Assembly (NCBI GenBank): GCA_035772735.1 | Contig: JASDFA010000019.1 | Span: 88,534,001 to 88,598,000 of the forward strand | From: Datura wrightii | Lineage: Eukaryota > Streptophyta > Magnoliopsida > Solanales > Solanaceae | Length of the DNA stretch: 64,000 bases | Reading direction: 5' to 3' | Shown: in pieces, positions 10,266 to 22,774 of the stretch | How positions within the stretch are numbered: the stretch's first letter is position 1 | Layout: each line of letters opens with the position of its first letter | The notes under the pieces: generated by a model | Databases searched by the model: none | Told to the model about the DNA's origin: nothing | What the model saw: only the letters and a program-made list of their open reading frames with translations | Position numbers and translations under genes: made by a program

Positions 10266-13200
10266 ATGTCAGACCAGCAACATCCTATCACAGGTCGAAG
10301 CTTAGATATTGCAGCAGGAGAAGGCACCAGCAGGATGTCTCTCCCTCGTTTAGAAACAGCCCGATCAGAGGGCACTACAGAGGCATCGTCCCAGCCTCCT
10401 CAACAGTCTCCACCACGTCAGGAGCCACTTGGGGCAACATTACCTTGAGCAGTCCCTATACCGACACCTTCCGACCAGGAGGTTAGGAGTGTTGTAGTTA
10501 TGTTAGCACAGATGATGGCTGCTCAGCGTCAGCCAATGCTGTCTACAGTTGCGGAATCATTAGGAGGGCCTGGTAGTTCGAGGGTCCGAGAGTTCTTAGC
10601 CCTGAATCCCCCATAGTTTACAGGTATGGATCGGACAGAGGACCCTCAGGATTTTCTGGATCAAATGCAGAGAATCTTCAGGGTTATGCATGCCACGCCT
10701 ACTGAATCAGTTGAATTGGCAGCATTCCGGTTACGAGATATCGCTGTGCTATGGTATGAAAGCTGGGAAAGGTCTTGAGGGAGAGATGTTTCCCCTCCCA
10801 CCTGGTCCAGCTTTTCAGGGGCTTTTCTGGATCACTATCTGCCGCGGGAGATTCGACAGGCTCGAGTAGATCAGTTCCTACATCTAGAGCAGGGGCCCAT
10901 GAGTGTCCGGGAATATTCCTTGCGGTTTGATTCCTTAGCCTGGTATGCACCGGCCTTTGTTGATACCATGGCATCCAGAGTACACCGCTTCATCATGGGG
11001 TTGAACCCAGAATATGTTGAGACTTGTATTACAGCCACACTGCGAGAGGACATGGACATTGCTCGGGTTCAGGCATTTGCCCAAAATATTGAGGGCATCA
11101 GACAGCGACAACGGGAGATCAGGAGGGTCAGTCAGTAACAGCGTCGCCGGGACAGGCCAGTTGAGTTACAGCAGGAGGCCCGGGGAGGACCCAGGCCACG
11201 ATTGTCAGATAGGCCGCCCAGGCCCCCGCCTCCGCCACAGTCGCAGGGGGGTAGATTTAGCCGCAGGGGGCAGTCAGAGACTGGTAGGGGCTCGCAGATG
11301 GCAGATTCACCATTACAGAGGAGGGCGGAGCAGAGTAGGTATACCCTACCACTTTGCCCTATATGTAGTCAACGCCATCCTGGAGCATGCAGATATGGCT
11401 CCACCGCATGTTATATTTGTGGCCAAGAAGGCCATTTGATGAAAGATTGCCCAGCCAGAGGTCGAGAGGACCGGGATAGACAGGATAGGGCATCAGCAAG
11501 GTCACAAGCCACAGCATCCTCAACTGGGCGCAGGCCCTCAATTTCAAAAGGCAGGGGTCGGGGCAGATCAGGGACCTCCAGTACAGGTGCGGGTCCAAGC
11601 CGCATATATGCCTTACCAAGGAGGCAAGATTCAGAAGCATCGCTTGATGTTGTGACAGGTATGTTAACTATCTGCTCACACCCTGCTTATGTGTTGATTG
11701 ATCTAGGGTCTACTTTGTCCTACATTACTCCATTTGTGGCACGAAAGTTTAGTATTGCACTAGAATCATTACAGCAGCCTTTCTTAGTATCCACGCCCGT
11801 CGGTGACTCTATCACAGCTAGCCGAATCTACCGCGGGTGCACAGTAGAGATTGCTGACCGTCCGACCACAGTAGATCTGGTCGAGTTAGAAATGATAGAC
11901 TTCGATGCCATAATGGGTATGGATTGGTTAGTACCGTGCTTTGCCAACGTTGAATGTTGGACCAAAACAGTCCGATTCCACTTCCCAGGAGAAGCAGTGC
12001 GGGAGTGGAAGGGCAGCACCGCTACGCCAAAAGGTAGGTTTATTTCCTACCTTCAGGAGAGAAAGTTGATATCTAAGGGATGTATTTACCATCTGGTCAG
12101 AGTTCAGGATGTCCAAGCAGAATCTCCGACACTCCAGTCTGTTCCAGTGGTGAATGAATTCCCTGATGTGTTTCCTGATGAGTTACCTGGTATTCCCCCA
12201 GAAAGGGAAATAGACTTTGCTATCGACTTGTTACCAGGCACTCAGCCAATATCAATACCTCCCTATCGTATGGCTCCTGCAGAACTCAGAGAATTAAAGG
12301 AGCAGTTGAAAGATTTAATGGATAAAGGTTTTATCAGGTCGAGTACTTCACCGTGGGGTGCGCCAGTCTTGTTTGTGAGGAAGAAAGATGGCTCGCTCCG
12401 AATGTGTATAGATTACCGGCAACTAAACAAAGTTACAGTAAAGAACAAGTACCCGCTCCCCAGAATTGACAACTTATTTGATCAGTTGCAGGGAGCCAGA
12501 TACTTTTCTTAGATTGACTTGCGTTCTGGATATCACCAGGTCCAAGTACGTGAGAAAGATATTCCTAAGACAGCGTTCAGGACCCGGTATGGACATTTTG
12601 AATTTCTAGTTATGTCCTTCGGGTTAACGAATGCCCCAGCAGTCTTCATGGACCTGATGAACAGTATTTTCAGACCTTTCCTGGACTTGTTTGTGATAGT
12701 ATTCATTGATGACATTCTGGTGTATTCCCGTTCTGAAATAGATCATCGAACTCATTTGCGGACAGTGCTCCAGATCCTCAGGGACCGCCAGTTGTATGCT
12801 AAATATTCTAAGTGTGAATTCTGGCTTAACTCAGTGGACTTTTTAGGGCATATCATCTCATACGCTGGTATACAGGTAGACAAGCAGAAAATAGAAGCAG
12901 TTAAGTCATGGCCTAGGCCTACCACCCCAACTGAAGTTCGTAGCTTCCTAGGATTGGCAGGATATTACAGGAGGTTTGTTGAAGGGTTCTCGACCATTGC
13001 AGCACCTCTGACCAAATTGACACAGAAAGCAGCAAAATTTCAATGGACAGAGACATGCGAGCAGAGCTTCCAAGAATTGAAAGACAGATTAACCTCCGCT
13101 CCAGTGTTAGCATTACCGGAAGGCACAGAAGGTTATTCAGTCTATTGTGACGCGTCAGGCGTTGGGTTAGGTTGTGTGTTGATGCAGCATGGTAGAGTAA

Positions 13201-15047
13201 TTGCATATGCTTCCAGACAGCTGAGGAAACACGAAAAGAATTATCCTACCCATGACCTGGAATTGGCCGCAGTAATTCACGCCTTAAAAATGTGGAGGCA
13301 TTACCTGTACGGCGTCCATGTTGATATTTACACAGATCATAAGAGCTTACAGTACATTTTCACTCAGAGAGAGTTGAATCTACGGCAACGCCGCTGGTTG
13401 GAGCTGTTGAAAGATTATGATGTGAATATTCTATACCACCCCGAAAAAGCTAATGTTGTAGCAGATGCCTGAGCCGTAAGCCAATGGGGAGTTTGGCATA
13501 TTTGCGACCTGAGAAACAAAAGTTAGCCAAGGAAATTCATCAGTTAGCTGGTCTAGCCGTTCGAGTAATGGAAACAGAAAATAATAGAGCAGTAATTCAG
13601 AATTCTGCGGTGTCATCATTAGTTACAGAGGTAAAAGGACGACAGTACGAGGATCCTGATTTAGTCCAGCTCAGAGATAGAATTCAGGTAGGTAAGGAGT
13701 CAGATTTTCAGATAACCGGGGATGATGTGCTACGCTGTAAGGGCCGCCTATGTGTCCCGAATGTTTCAAGACTTCGTGGGCAGATCATGCATGAGGTACA
13801 TTACGCTCTCTATTCCCTCCATCCAGGAGCGACCAAAATGTACCACGATATCAGAGACATTTACTGGTGGCCAGGTATGAAATCTGAGATAGCCGAATTT
13901 GTATCTAGATGTTCTAACTGTCAGCAGGTGAAAGCAGAGCACCAGAAACCGGGCGGTTTGATGCAAGAGATAATGGTACTTATGTGGAAATGGGAAGCGA
14001 TAAACATGGATTTTGTAACAGGGTTACCCCGTACTAGACGCAGAAATGATTCCATTTGGGTAATAGTTGACAGGCTGACAAAATCAGCTCATTTTCTGCC
14101 AGTGAGGGCTACCTTCTCAGCTGAGGATTATGCCGAATTATATATCAGAGAAATAGTTAGATTGCATGGAGTGCCAGTATCCATCATTTCAGATAGAGGA
14201 GCACAATTCACAGCTAGATTCTGGCAATCATTTCAGAAAGGTTTGGGAACGCAGATTAACTTGAGCACAGCATTCCATCCTCAAACAGATGGGCAGGCTG
14301 AACGTACAATTCAGACGCTCGAAGATATGCTACGAGCGTGTGTTAGATTTTGGGGGTAGCTGGGACGAGCATCTTTCGTTAATTGAATTTGCTTATAATA
14401 ACAGTTATCATTCAGCTATCCAGATGGCGCCTTTCGAGGCATTATACGGGCGAAAATGTAGATCGCCGGTGGGCTGGTTTGAAATAGGAGAATCAGCGTT
14501 GGTTGGCCCAGACATTGTTCGGCAGTCAGAGGAAAAGATAAAGCTTATCCGAGAACGTTTACTGACTGCTCAGAGCCGCCAGAAGTCTTATGCAGATATG
14601 CGGCGCAGAAATCTAGAATTTGCGGTGAATGACTGAGTATATCTGAAAGTGTCCCCGATGAAAGGGGTAATGAGGTTTGGCAAGAAAGGCAAGCTTAGCC
14701 CGAGATTCATTGGGCCATATCAGATTCGGCGAAGAATAGGCCGAGTTGCATACGAATTGAACTTGCCTCCAGAGTTAGCATCTGTTCACCCAGTCTTCCA
14801 TGTCTCTATGTTGAGGAAGTTCGTAGGGGACCCTTCTACAGTGGTTCCAGTTCAAGATGTTCAGGTCACAGAAGAGTTAGCATATGAAGAGGTTCCCGTA
14901 GCTATCTTAGACAGACAGATTCGCAGGCTGAGAACTAAAGATGTTGCATCTGTCAAAGTATTGTGGCGTAACAGGAACCGGGAAGAAATGACGTGGGAAG
15001 CTGAAGAAGATATGAAAGCCAGATACCCTCACCTATTTCAGGCCTAG
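10266..15047 (+). pseudogene. Tekay-1 gag-pol, six nonsense codons and two frameshifts
   Basis: The frame starts MSDQQHPITG, as in Tekay-2. Domains in order: Gag capsid region, CCHC zinc knuckle (CYICGQEGHLMKDC), aspartic protease (VLIDLGSTLSYI, where the usual DPGS or DTGS reads DLGS), reverse transcriptase (MCIDYRQLN, VFIDDILVYSRS), RNase H (YCDASG, YTDHKSLQYIF), integrase with zinc-binding HHCC and DDE catalytic region (MDFVTGLP, SDRGAQF, GQAERT), and a chromodomain-like tail (VLWRNRNREEMTWE). Stops are at 10446 (TGA), 10614 (TAG), 10776 (TGA), 11136 (TAA), 12510 (TAG) and 14634 (TGA). A 1-base deletion near 13470 and a 2-base deletion in a GT run near 14340 shift the frame, judged against Tekay-2. 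It cannot encode a functional polyprotein as it stands. Confidence 0.93.
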
Positions 15048-15273
15048 TCAGGCGACAGGTATGTCCGTATTATTACTTATGCAGTACCTTATGGTTGTAT
15101 GTCTAGTTATCCAGTGGATCCTAGAATATTATGTGCAGTGCCTGTGTTGGACTTTTTTGCATTTCAGGTTTTTGCTATAGTCCATATTACAGGGGAAACT
15201 CTGCCGAAATTTTTCTAGAAAGTAAGTAAGTAGTCCTCTAGATAACAGTGTACATTCGAGGATGAATGTTCTT

Positions 15274-15286
15274 AAGGGGGGGAGAA
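15274..15286 (+). other. Polypurine tract of Tekay-1
   Basis: AAGGGGGGGAGAA lies directly before the 3' LTR. The preceding ACATTCGAGGATGAATGTTC is shared with Tekay-2. Confidence 0.9.
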
Positions 15287-16457
15287 TGTTATACCCCGTA
15301 GAATTCCCGGCACCTAAATGACCTATTCGCACGTTGGTTAAGTATTTTTGAAGGTCATACGTGCTGGAGAAAGGCCTGGGAAAAGATCGGACGAGAATCC
15401 TGTCGAACCATCGCGGAAGGAGCCGAGGCAGAGCCCCTCAGCGATGGCAGCGTGTCACGGAGGAGAGGCCTCCGCGTTGGCTCCGTGACACGTTGGCCCT
15501 ATCTAAGTCCAAGTATATAAAGCCCACTTCGGGTTTAAATGATTTAAACATTAAGAAATTTCCAGGAAACATAGAGAAAAATCAGAGAAAGAGGAAGGAC
15601 GAAGAAATTATATAATTTTCATCCGATTACGCTACTAAACGTTGTCACAACTCAAATTAACTCCAGATACGGAGGTATTTAGCAGCAGAGAGCATTCCTA
15701 CGGATTCAGTTTCATAAAATACGGTCGACGAATCGTCGAGCCACCGAGCTAAGGTAAGTGGAATTGCTCTAAATTAGTGTCTATGTGTTCCTAGCTGTGA
15801 AGTGAATATTTCTCCCTTCTGGACTGCTGAAAAATAGCGAGTTTTCGACCGTCTTTCCATAAGCCTAAGTTTAGGCTATAAACTATATCGAAAGTGACAT
15901 TGCTCTTTACAATAAAGCTGTATTTAGTATTAATTGACATATTTATGAATACAGTTGGAAGAAAATAGTTGAAGTACCGGCCGAGTCTCGTCCGACGGAC
16001 GAATAGTTCAAGGATAAGGTATGTAAAGCTAGTTCCCTCGGCAAGTTAAGTAATATCGGTACAGTACAGTGATTTACAAGCCAGTAGAATGTTCAGAAGT
16101 CAAATGTTACGTTTATTGTGAATGTTGATACGATATGAGAAGCATTGGGTTGTAACTTGCGTGAAACTTACTAGTACGACATAGATTCTAACACAAGTGT
16201 TAGAAACTGCCCAGTATGCTCAGTATGTGATGTAATATGAAATGTTAAGATATTATTGTATTTAGTTGAAACCCCGTAAAGTGGTGCAATATCCGTAAAG
16301 CACTTCAGAAATAGAACGGCAGGCTAAAATAAAGTCTAGAACGCATGTTAGGAATAGTAAATCATGTTAATACAGAAACTCGGTAAACAGCATAGTTTTC
16401 AGCAGAAACACTATCTTGTATAGCATTTGCCCCAGTACAGTTTGGCAGGAGACTATA

Positions 16458-16493
<36 letters not shown>

Positions 16494-17870
16494 AGTCTCA
16501 GCACGTATTAAATACGTACAGATTACTATCATTAGTTCAGCATGTATTGTATACGATACTTTACCCCTATTAGCCTCAGCATGTGAGATATGCAGACAGT
16601 ATTACTAGTTGAGACCGTTGTATTGTTTGGGGTTAGACTACCTAGCATCCATGACCGCCCCAGGGTTAATAGCTGTATCGACTCGTCCGCCAGAGGACGA
16701 GGATACGTCGCTCTACGGAGTGGCATGCCGTCCCACAGGGAACGAAGATGGGATGCCAACTTTCCCCATATTTTGCCTTGGTCGGCTTTTATACACCCCC
16801 GTCGAGCGGATACGCCCGGGTGTTGATTCAGGAGTCCTTCGGACTCAGGTACAGTTATAGTCAGGGGCTCAGCGAGCCCAAGTGCATACCCAGGGGACCG
16901 GCGGGATGCTTACAGCCATTATAGGAGATGGGATGATCGGGGTAGGGGTGTAGATTCTGTTTTGGTTGTACCTCCCGGCTTATGGGGGCCGGGTAAGATT
17001 TGTGTGTGCCATGTTATGCTATTTCATGTTATGCCATGTTACGTTAGATACGAGTAGTTCAGCAGTAGAGGGATTTGTCTCTAGGTATGACTCCTATTTC
17101 CTTCCAGTATAAATGAGAAAAGGTATGACTTACAGTATCAGGCAGTTAATCTAATTCTTCCTACTTCAGTTCATCAGTTACATTATTGTTTTCAGTTATT
17201 GCTTTACATACTCAGTACCAGCGGTACTGACGCCCGGTGGGGCGCTGCATTACTTGCCTGCAGGTACTCATAGACGAGCAGGCGATACTACGTGATTCCT
17301 GTCAGCGGTCGAGTATTCAGCTCCTGTCATCCGGAGACTGAATTCCAGAGGTGTAGTTCAGTTCCTCTTGTTGTATAGTACGAGTAGGTCGGGGCCCTGT
17401 CTCGATCATTTCTATTGATATTCCTGGAGGCTTGCAGTCTGTATATATTTCCCTGTGGTCAGATGAGCCGGTCGTGTGAGGCCGTGCAGTTGTATAGCTG
17501 TTAGTACTCTTTCTTTCTTTTATGATGGCCGTGTGGGGCCATAGTTTGCCAGTAGTGGTGACCTTGCCGGTCACGTAGCTTTTTAGTACTTCATGATTGA
17601 GTTGCAGATAACTAGACAGCATGGTGGCCTTGTCGGCCCGCATAGGCTTCCCTGAATTGATATGTTTCTGGTCAGCTGTTAGCACAGGTACAGGAGGCTA
17701 TAGGCCAATGGGCCGGGGGCTGTGTTTACAGCCGTTATATAGCCCTTTGTTTCTAGAAATATGAGTTAGAGCCAACCAGGCACCAGATGTGCCCAGGCTT
17801 AGCAGTCCAGCAGTTCAGGTCCCAGTAGGACACCAGGTGCCAGTCATACCCCCCAAGGCGGGGTATGACA
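15287..17870 (+). repeat. 3' LTR of Tekay-1
   Basis: 2,584 bp from TGTTATACCCC to GGGGTATGACA. It has the same layout as the 5' LTR, with a longer (AT)n run near 16460-16490. The GC-rich module is at 15408-15491, with one arm altered (TCAGCGATGG instead of TCCGCGATGG), and the TATA box is at 15514-15521. Confidence 0.92.
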
Positions 17871-18623
17871 GAAAACTAAAATGATTAACAATTACATTCC
17901 ACTACAATTGCTCTTAACCTCAGCAAAGTGAATTTATCCACTCATTTGTGGATTAAACATCATCAAATAAGTGTAATTCATACAAACAATTGAGATAAAA
18001 GAGAAAGAGAGAGAGAAGAACCCTAGAATTTTCGTCCCCTCAACTGCCTGTAACCCACATTCTTGCTCAACCATGTCAGAATGTTTAAAATAAAACCTAA
18101 GTGTGCTATTTATACTATTGAGAATTTTTCCCAGAATAACAAGCAACGTGGCATGGAGTGTATCGCGGAGCACTCCCTCCGTGCCACGGAGGTCACGGAC
18201 CTTCACTGGAAGTCGGCCCCCCAGGCAATTTAACCTCAACGTGCCACAGCCTGCATCGTGGAGCCTGGCCAACGTGACACGGTGCTATCGCGCACCTTCA
18301 CTGGAAATTGCCAAATTTATTTCCTCTGAGGCAGAGTGCCTCTGCGATGGCAACATGACACGGCTCCATCACGGAGCCCTTGTTTTTGCTGATCTTCCAT
18401 GTCCTTTTTCACTTCTTGTTTCCAAGTCCATTCCCGATTTTACCAACATGTATCTTAGCTTCCCAAAATTTCATTTTACCTGCAAAACAACACTAATCAT
18501 GTTGGTTAGTATAAATTCACATTTAACTACAAATCACATGAGAATGTACACAATAATGATATACAAACAAGTCGAAATGAAGCTTTTGAGTATCACTTGG
18601 GCATGAAATTCTGCCCAAGATCA
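17871..18623 (-). repeat. Second Athila-like LTR, right segment
   Basis: This resumes after Tekay-1 with the duplicated GAAAA and matches 3450-4185: CACTCATT..GGATTAA, the minus-strand TATA box (18107-18114), a GC-rich block with GTGGCATGGAG / CTCCGTGCCAC (18148-18196) and CATCGCG words, the conserved AATCATGTTGGTTAGTATAA, and the terminal CCCAAGATCA. The block is clearly related to the first copy but with different spacing and order of words. Confidence 0.8.
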
Positions 18624-19215
18624 CTAGTTGTAGAAAACTTCAGAAGGTTTGCACAGGCCAAGTATCTTGGTACGGGTAACAACCACGAATCATTAGATCT
18701 ACCTAAGACCGTACTAAGGAGCCGTGGAAAATTTCAAAATAACATAAGACTGGCAGGTCTCAAGGTACGAGAAGGAGTCACGAGTCGTAGGATGAAGTAC
18801 AAGTCTTACCAGACCACTCATGAAAGATAACAGAGAGTGCCATAATTTACAAGTTCAAACCATGAGAAGATTGTACGACTTGTAGGTTCATAGTACGGGT
18901 CATACCAGATTCAAACACTTAGCCAGATTCAGCAGATGCTAGCTAACGTACAGGTCAAGGTATGATCTGTAAAATCCTGTTACGGGTCGTAGGTGAAGTC
19001 GGCAGCAATTTCTAGGAGTTTGTTGTTTACTTAGGAGAAGGTTCCAAATATTTCTATAAATACTTTTTAGGTTATTTCCAGTTAGGAGAGTTTGAGTTTA
19101 CACAAAATACATTGAGAGAAAATTTGTTGTTAAATTTTAATTCAAGTCTTGGAGATTTTCTTGCTTTGATTTTCTCATTATTCTTAAAATATTCTTCATC
19201 AATTCTTGCGATAAT
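18624..19215 (+). repeat. LTR-like sequence of family Y, right part
   Basis: An array of near-palindromic words (GTCACGAGTCGTAGG, TTGTACGACTTGTAGG, GTACGGGTCATACC, TTACGGGTCGTAGG) at 18680-19010 is followed by a TATA box TATAAATA at 19055-19062 and a T-rich tail up to the start of X-c. The order array, TATA, tail is that of an LTR, but neither terminus is established. No coding frame is present. Confidence 0.4.
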
Positions 19216-19863
19216 TGTAACACTCCAAAAGTCCCTAAGATCATACTTGAGGGTTAAGCGGAGAAAAGAAGGAAAATATTGCCCAGGTCATAGGACGAAT
19301 CATCCAGTGACCCATGAGGTCACTCCATGAGTTGTGGAGTGACTCTTGAAGTGGAGCCTTCCAAGGAGGAAATCATGATCAAGGGGTGACCACGAGTGGC
19401 AGTGACGCGCCATGAAGTCACCTCATGACCCGTGAGGTGAGCCATGGTCAAGGTGGTCAAAGATTGAAGGCTTGGTTTGCCAGAGACATCACGAGGGGAG
19501 TCACGAGTCGTGGTGTGCCACACAACTCGTGTAGTGTGTAGTCGTCTAGCCAGTGAATTCAATCTGGGAATTTCTCCATTGAAGGTCATGGAAGGAGTCA
19601 CGAGTCGTGGAGTACCTCACGACTCGTGAAGTGATTCGTTGGCAAGGACGTTGGATTCAAGGTGGGATTTTCCAGTGTTGACAATGAGTGGTGACCATGA
19701 GTCATTCAGTGGAGTAACGACTCGTGATGTCCCTCGCCGTGACTTGCAGGTTCTTTTTCCAGCATTTTTAAGGGTGTTTTCATAATTTCTATTCTCCTAA
19801 GCCCTAAACTACGTCATTTTGAGCTCTATTAAGAGGGTTTTAAGAGTTCTTAACCTATCCGAA
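19216..19863 (+). repeat. LTR of family X, copy X-c, segment 1
   Basis: This starts TGTAACACTCCAAAAGTCCC, aligned to TGTAATACCCCGGAAGTGCC of the solo LTR at 31277. It contains an ACGACTCGT-like array at 19290-19740 and the block TTTTTAAGGGTGTTTTCATA. It is interrupted by Tekay-2 and resumes at 30531. Confidence 0.7.
19859..19863. other. Target-site duplication of Tekay-2, left
   Basis: CCGAA precedes the 5' LTR and recurs at 30526-30530 immediately after the 3' LTR. Confidence 0.92.
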
Positions 19864-22561
19864 TGTTATACCCCGTAGAATTCCTGGCACCTAGACGACC
19901 TATTCACACGTTGGTTAAGCATATTAGAAGGCCATACGTGCTAGAGAAAGGCCGGGAAATAGATCGGACGAGAAACCCGTCGAACCATCGCGGGAGGAGC
20001 CGAGGCAGAGCCCCTCCGCGATGGCAGCATGTCACGGAGGAGAGGCCTCCGCGATGGCTCCGTGACACATTGCCCAAGTTCAGACCTAGTATATAAAGCC
20101 CCCACTTCGGTTTAAAATCACTTATCACCTTAAAATTTCCAGAAAAGCGCAGTAAACAGAGGAAAACGAAGGAAAATTATATATTTTCGTCTGATTACGC
20201 TGCCAAACGCTGCCCAAACTCAAATTAATCCCAGATACCAAAGTATTTAGCAGCAGAGAGCATTTCTACGGATTTAGTTTCGTGAAATACGGCCGACGAA
20301 TCGGCGAGCCACCGAACTAAGGTAAGTAGAATTGCTCTAAATTAATGTCTATGTGTTCCTAGCTGAGAAGTGAATACTTCTCCCTTCTGGGCCACTGAAA
20401 AATAGCGAGTTTTCGACCGTCTTTCGATAAGCCTAAGTTTAGGCTATAAACTATATCGAAAGTAACGTTGCTCTTTACAATACAGCTGTATTTAGTATTA
20501 ATTGGCATATTTATGAATGCAGTTGGAAGAAAATAGTTGAAGTACCGGCCGAGCCTCGTCCGACGGATGAGTAATTCAAAGATAAGGTATGTAAAGTTAG
20601 TTTCCTTCGGCAAGTTAAGTAATATCAGTATAGTGTAATAAATTACGGACCAGTAGAATGTTCGGAAGTCGAGTGTTGCGTTATTATGAATATTGGTGCG
20701 ATGTGAGAAACATTGGGTTGTGATGTGTATGAAACCTATCAGTATGATATAGTTTCTAACGCAAGTGTTAGAGATTGCCCAGTATACTCAGTATGTGATG
20801 TGATATGCCATGTTAGGATATGGTTGTATTCAGTTGAAACCCCGTATAGTAATGCAATACCCGTAAAGCACTTCAGAAATAGAATAGCAGACTAAAATGA
20901 AGTTCAGAAAGCATGTCAGGAATAGTAAATCATGTTACTATAGAAAGTCAGTATACAGCATAGTTCAGCAGAAAGATTATATTCGTACATACATATATAG
21001 TACTTCCAGCCTCAGCATGTATTAAGTATGTACATATTTCTATCACTAGTCCAGCATATAGCGTATACAGAAACTTAGCAAACAGCAGAGTTTTCAGTAG
21101 AAACATTATCTTATATAGCATTTGCCAAGTACAGCCCGGCAGGAGACTATATTCATATTGATATATCTTTACCTGCCTCAGCACGTATTAAATACGTACA
21201 GATTACTATCATTAGCCCAGCATGTAATATATATGATACTTTACCCCTAGTAGCCTCAACATGTGAGATACACAGATAGTATTACCAGTTGAGACCGTTG
21301 TATTGTTTGGGGTTGGATTACCTAGCATCCATGACCGCCCAGGGTTAATAGCTGTATCGACTCGTCCGCCAGAGGATGAGGATACGTCACTCTACAGAGT
21401 GGCATGCCGTCCCGCCAGGGGACGAAGATGGGATGCCAGTTTTTCCCCATATTTGTGCCTTGATCGGCCTTACACACCCCAGTCGAGCGGATACGCCCGG
21501 GTGTAGATTCAGGAGTCCTCCAGACTCAGATGCAGTTATAGTCAGGGGCTCAGCGAGCCCAAGTGCATACCCAGGGGACCGGCAGGATGCTTACAGCCAG
21601 TATAGGAGATGGGTTGACCGGGGTAGGGGTATAGATTCTGTGTTGATTGTACCTCCCGGCTTATGGGGGCCGGGTAAGGTTGTGTATGCCATGTTATGTT
21701 ATGTATGTTATGTTATATTATAGTAGATACGAGCAGATTAGTAGTAGAATGATACGTCTCCAGGTATGATTCCTATTCCCTTCAGCATGATTAAGAACAG
21801 GTACGATCTACATCATCAGATAGTTAATCTAGTTCTTCTTATTCCAGTTTCGTCAGTTATGTTATTGATTTCAGATATCTCTTTCAGTTGTTGCTTTACA
21901 TACTCAGTACCAGTGGTACTGACGCCCAGTGGGGCGCTGCATTACTTGGCTGCAGGTACCCATATACAAGCAGGCGATACCATGTGATCCCCATCAGCGG
22001 TTGAGTATTCAGCTCCTGTCATCCGGAGACTGAATTTCTAGAGGTGTAGTCCAGTTCTTTTTGTTGTACAGTACGGGTAGGTAGGGGCCCTGTCCCGATC
22101 GTTTCTATTATCCTTCCTAGAGGCTTGCAGTCTGTTTATATTCCCTGTGGTCAGATGAGCCGGTCGTGAGAGGCCGTGCAGTTGCATAGTTGTTAGCATT
22201 CCTTCTTTCTATTATGATGGTCGTGTGGGGCCATAGTTATCAGTAGTGGTGACCTTGCCGGTCACGTAGCTTTTTAATACGTTATGATTGAGTTGCAGAT
22301 AACTAGACAGCATGGTGGCCTTGTCGGCCCGCATAGGTTTCCCTGAATTAATATGTTTCTGGTCAGCTGCTAGTACAGGTACAGAAGGCTATAGGCCGAT
22401 GGGCCGGGGGCTGTATTTATAGCCGTTATATAGCCCTTTGTTTCCAGAAATGTGAGTCAGAGCTAGCCAGGAACCAGATGTGCCCAGGCTTAACAGTCCA
22501 GCAGGTTAGGTCCTAGTAGGGCACCAGGTGCCAGTCATACCCCCCAGGGCGGGGTATGACA
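19864..22561 (+). repeat. 5' LTR of Tekay-2
   Basis: From TGTTATACCCC to GGGGTATGACA. The GC-rich module is at 19985-20068, where one arm reads ATGTCACGGAG instead of GTGTCACGGAG. The TATA box is at 20090-20097. The hairpin-rich block around 21360-21680 is shared with the other Tekay LTRs. Confidence 0.93.
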
Positions 22562-22565
22562 AACT

Positions 22566-22577
22566 TGGTATCAGAGC
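22566..22577 (+). other. Primer-binding site of Tekay-2, initiator Met tRNA
   Basis: TGGTATCAGAGC, four bases after the 5' LTR, as in Tekay-1. Confidence 0.92.
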
Positions 22578-22774
22578 AGGTAGTATCCCAGGGAGTCTGC
22601 AAGCCGTGCTAAGTAGAGTCTTGTCCATGGATGTGTTGTGCACCACATACTATGGGTAGGAGGCTGCAAGGCATGATAGGATGGTTGTCTTTTATTCTGA
22701 TTCAGTCGTGCTATAGAGCGGTACAGTATAGGGTTGATTCCCTAAAATCTTACCATATTCTTTGGTTACAGATA

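Larger units (their letters stand above)
7516..17870 (+). mobile_element. Tekay/Del-type chromovirus, Tekay-1 (Ty3/gypsy), full length, coding region broken
   Basis: This 10,355-bp element has all structural parts: 5' LTR 7516-10052, initiator-Met primer site 10057-10068, gag-pol 10266-15047, polypurine tract 15274-15286, 3' LTR 15287-17870 and a 5-bp target duplication GAAAA. The integrase ends in a chromodomain-like tail, which marks a chromovirus; the long LTR and single gag-pol frame fit Tekay/Del. It is inserted in the second Athila-like LTR, which resumes in register after it. The LTRs look close, differing by scattered substitutions, an (AT)n length change and a 38-bp indel, yet the coding frame carries six stops and two frameshifts. 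Confidence 0.93.

Noticed and set aside
16460..16490. (AT)n run as a functional element
   Set aside because: It is a microsatellite that differs in length between the two LTRs of one element; nothing else supports a role.
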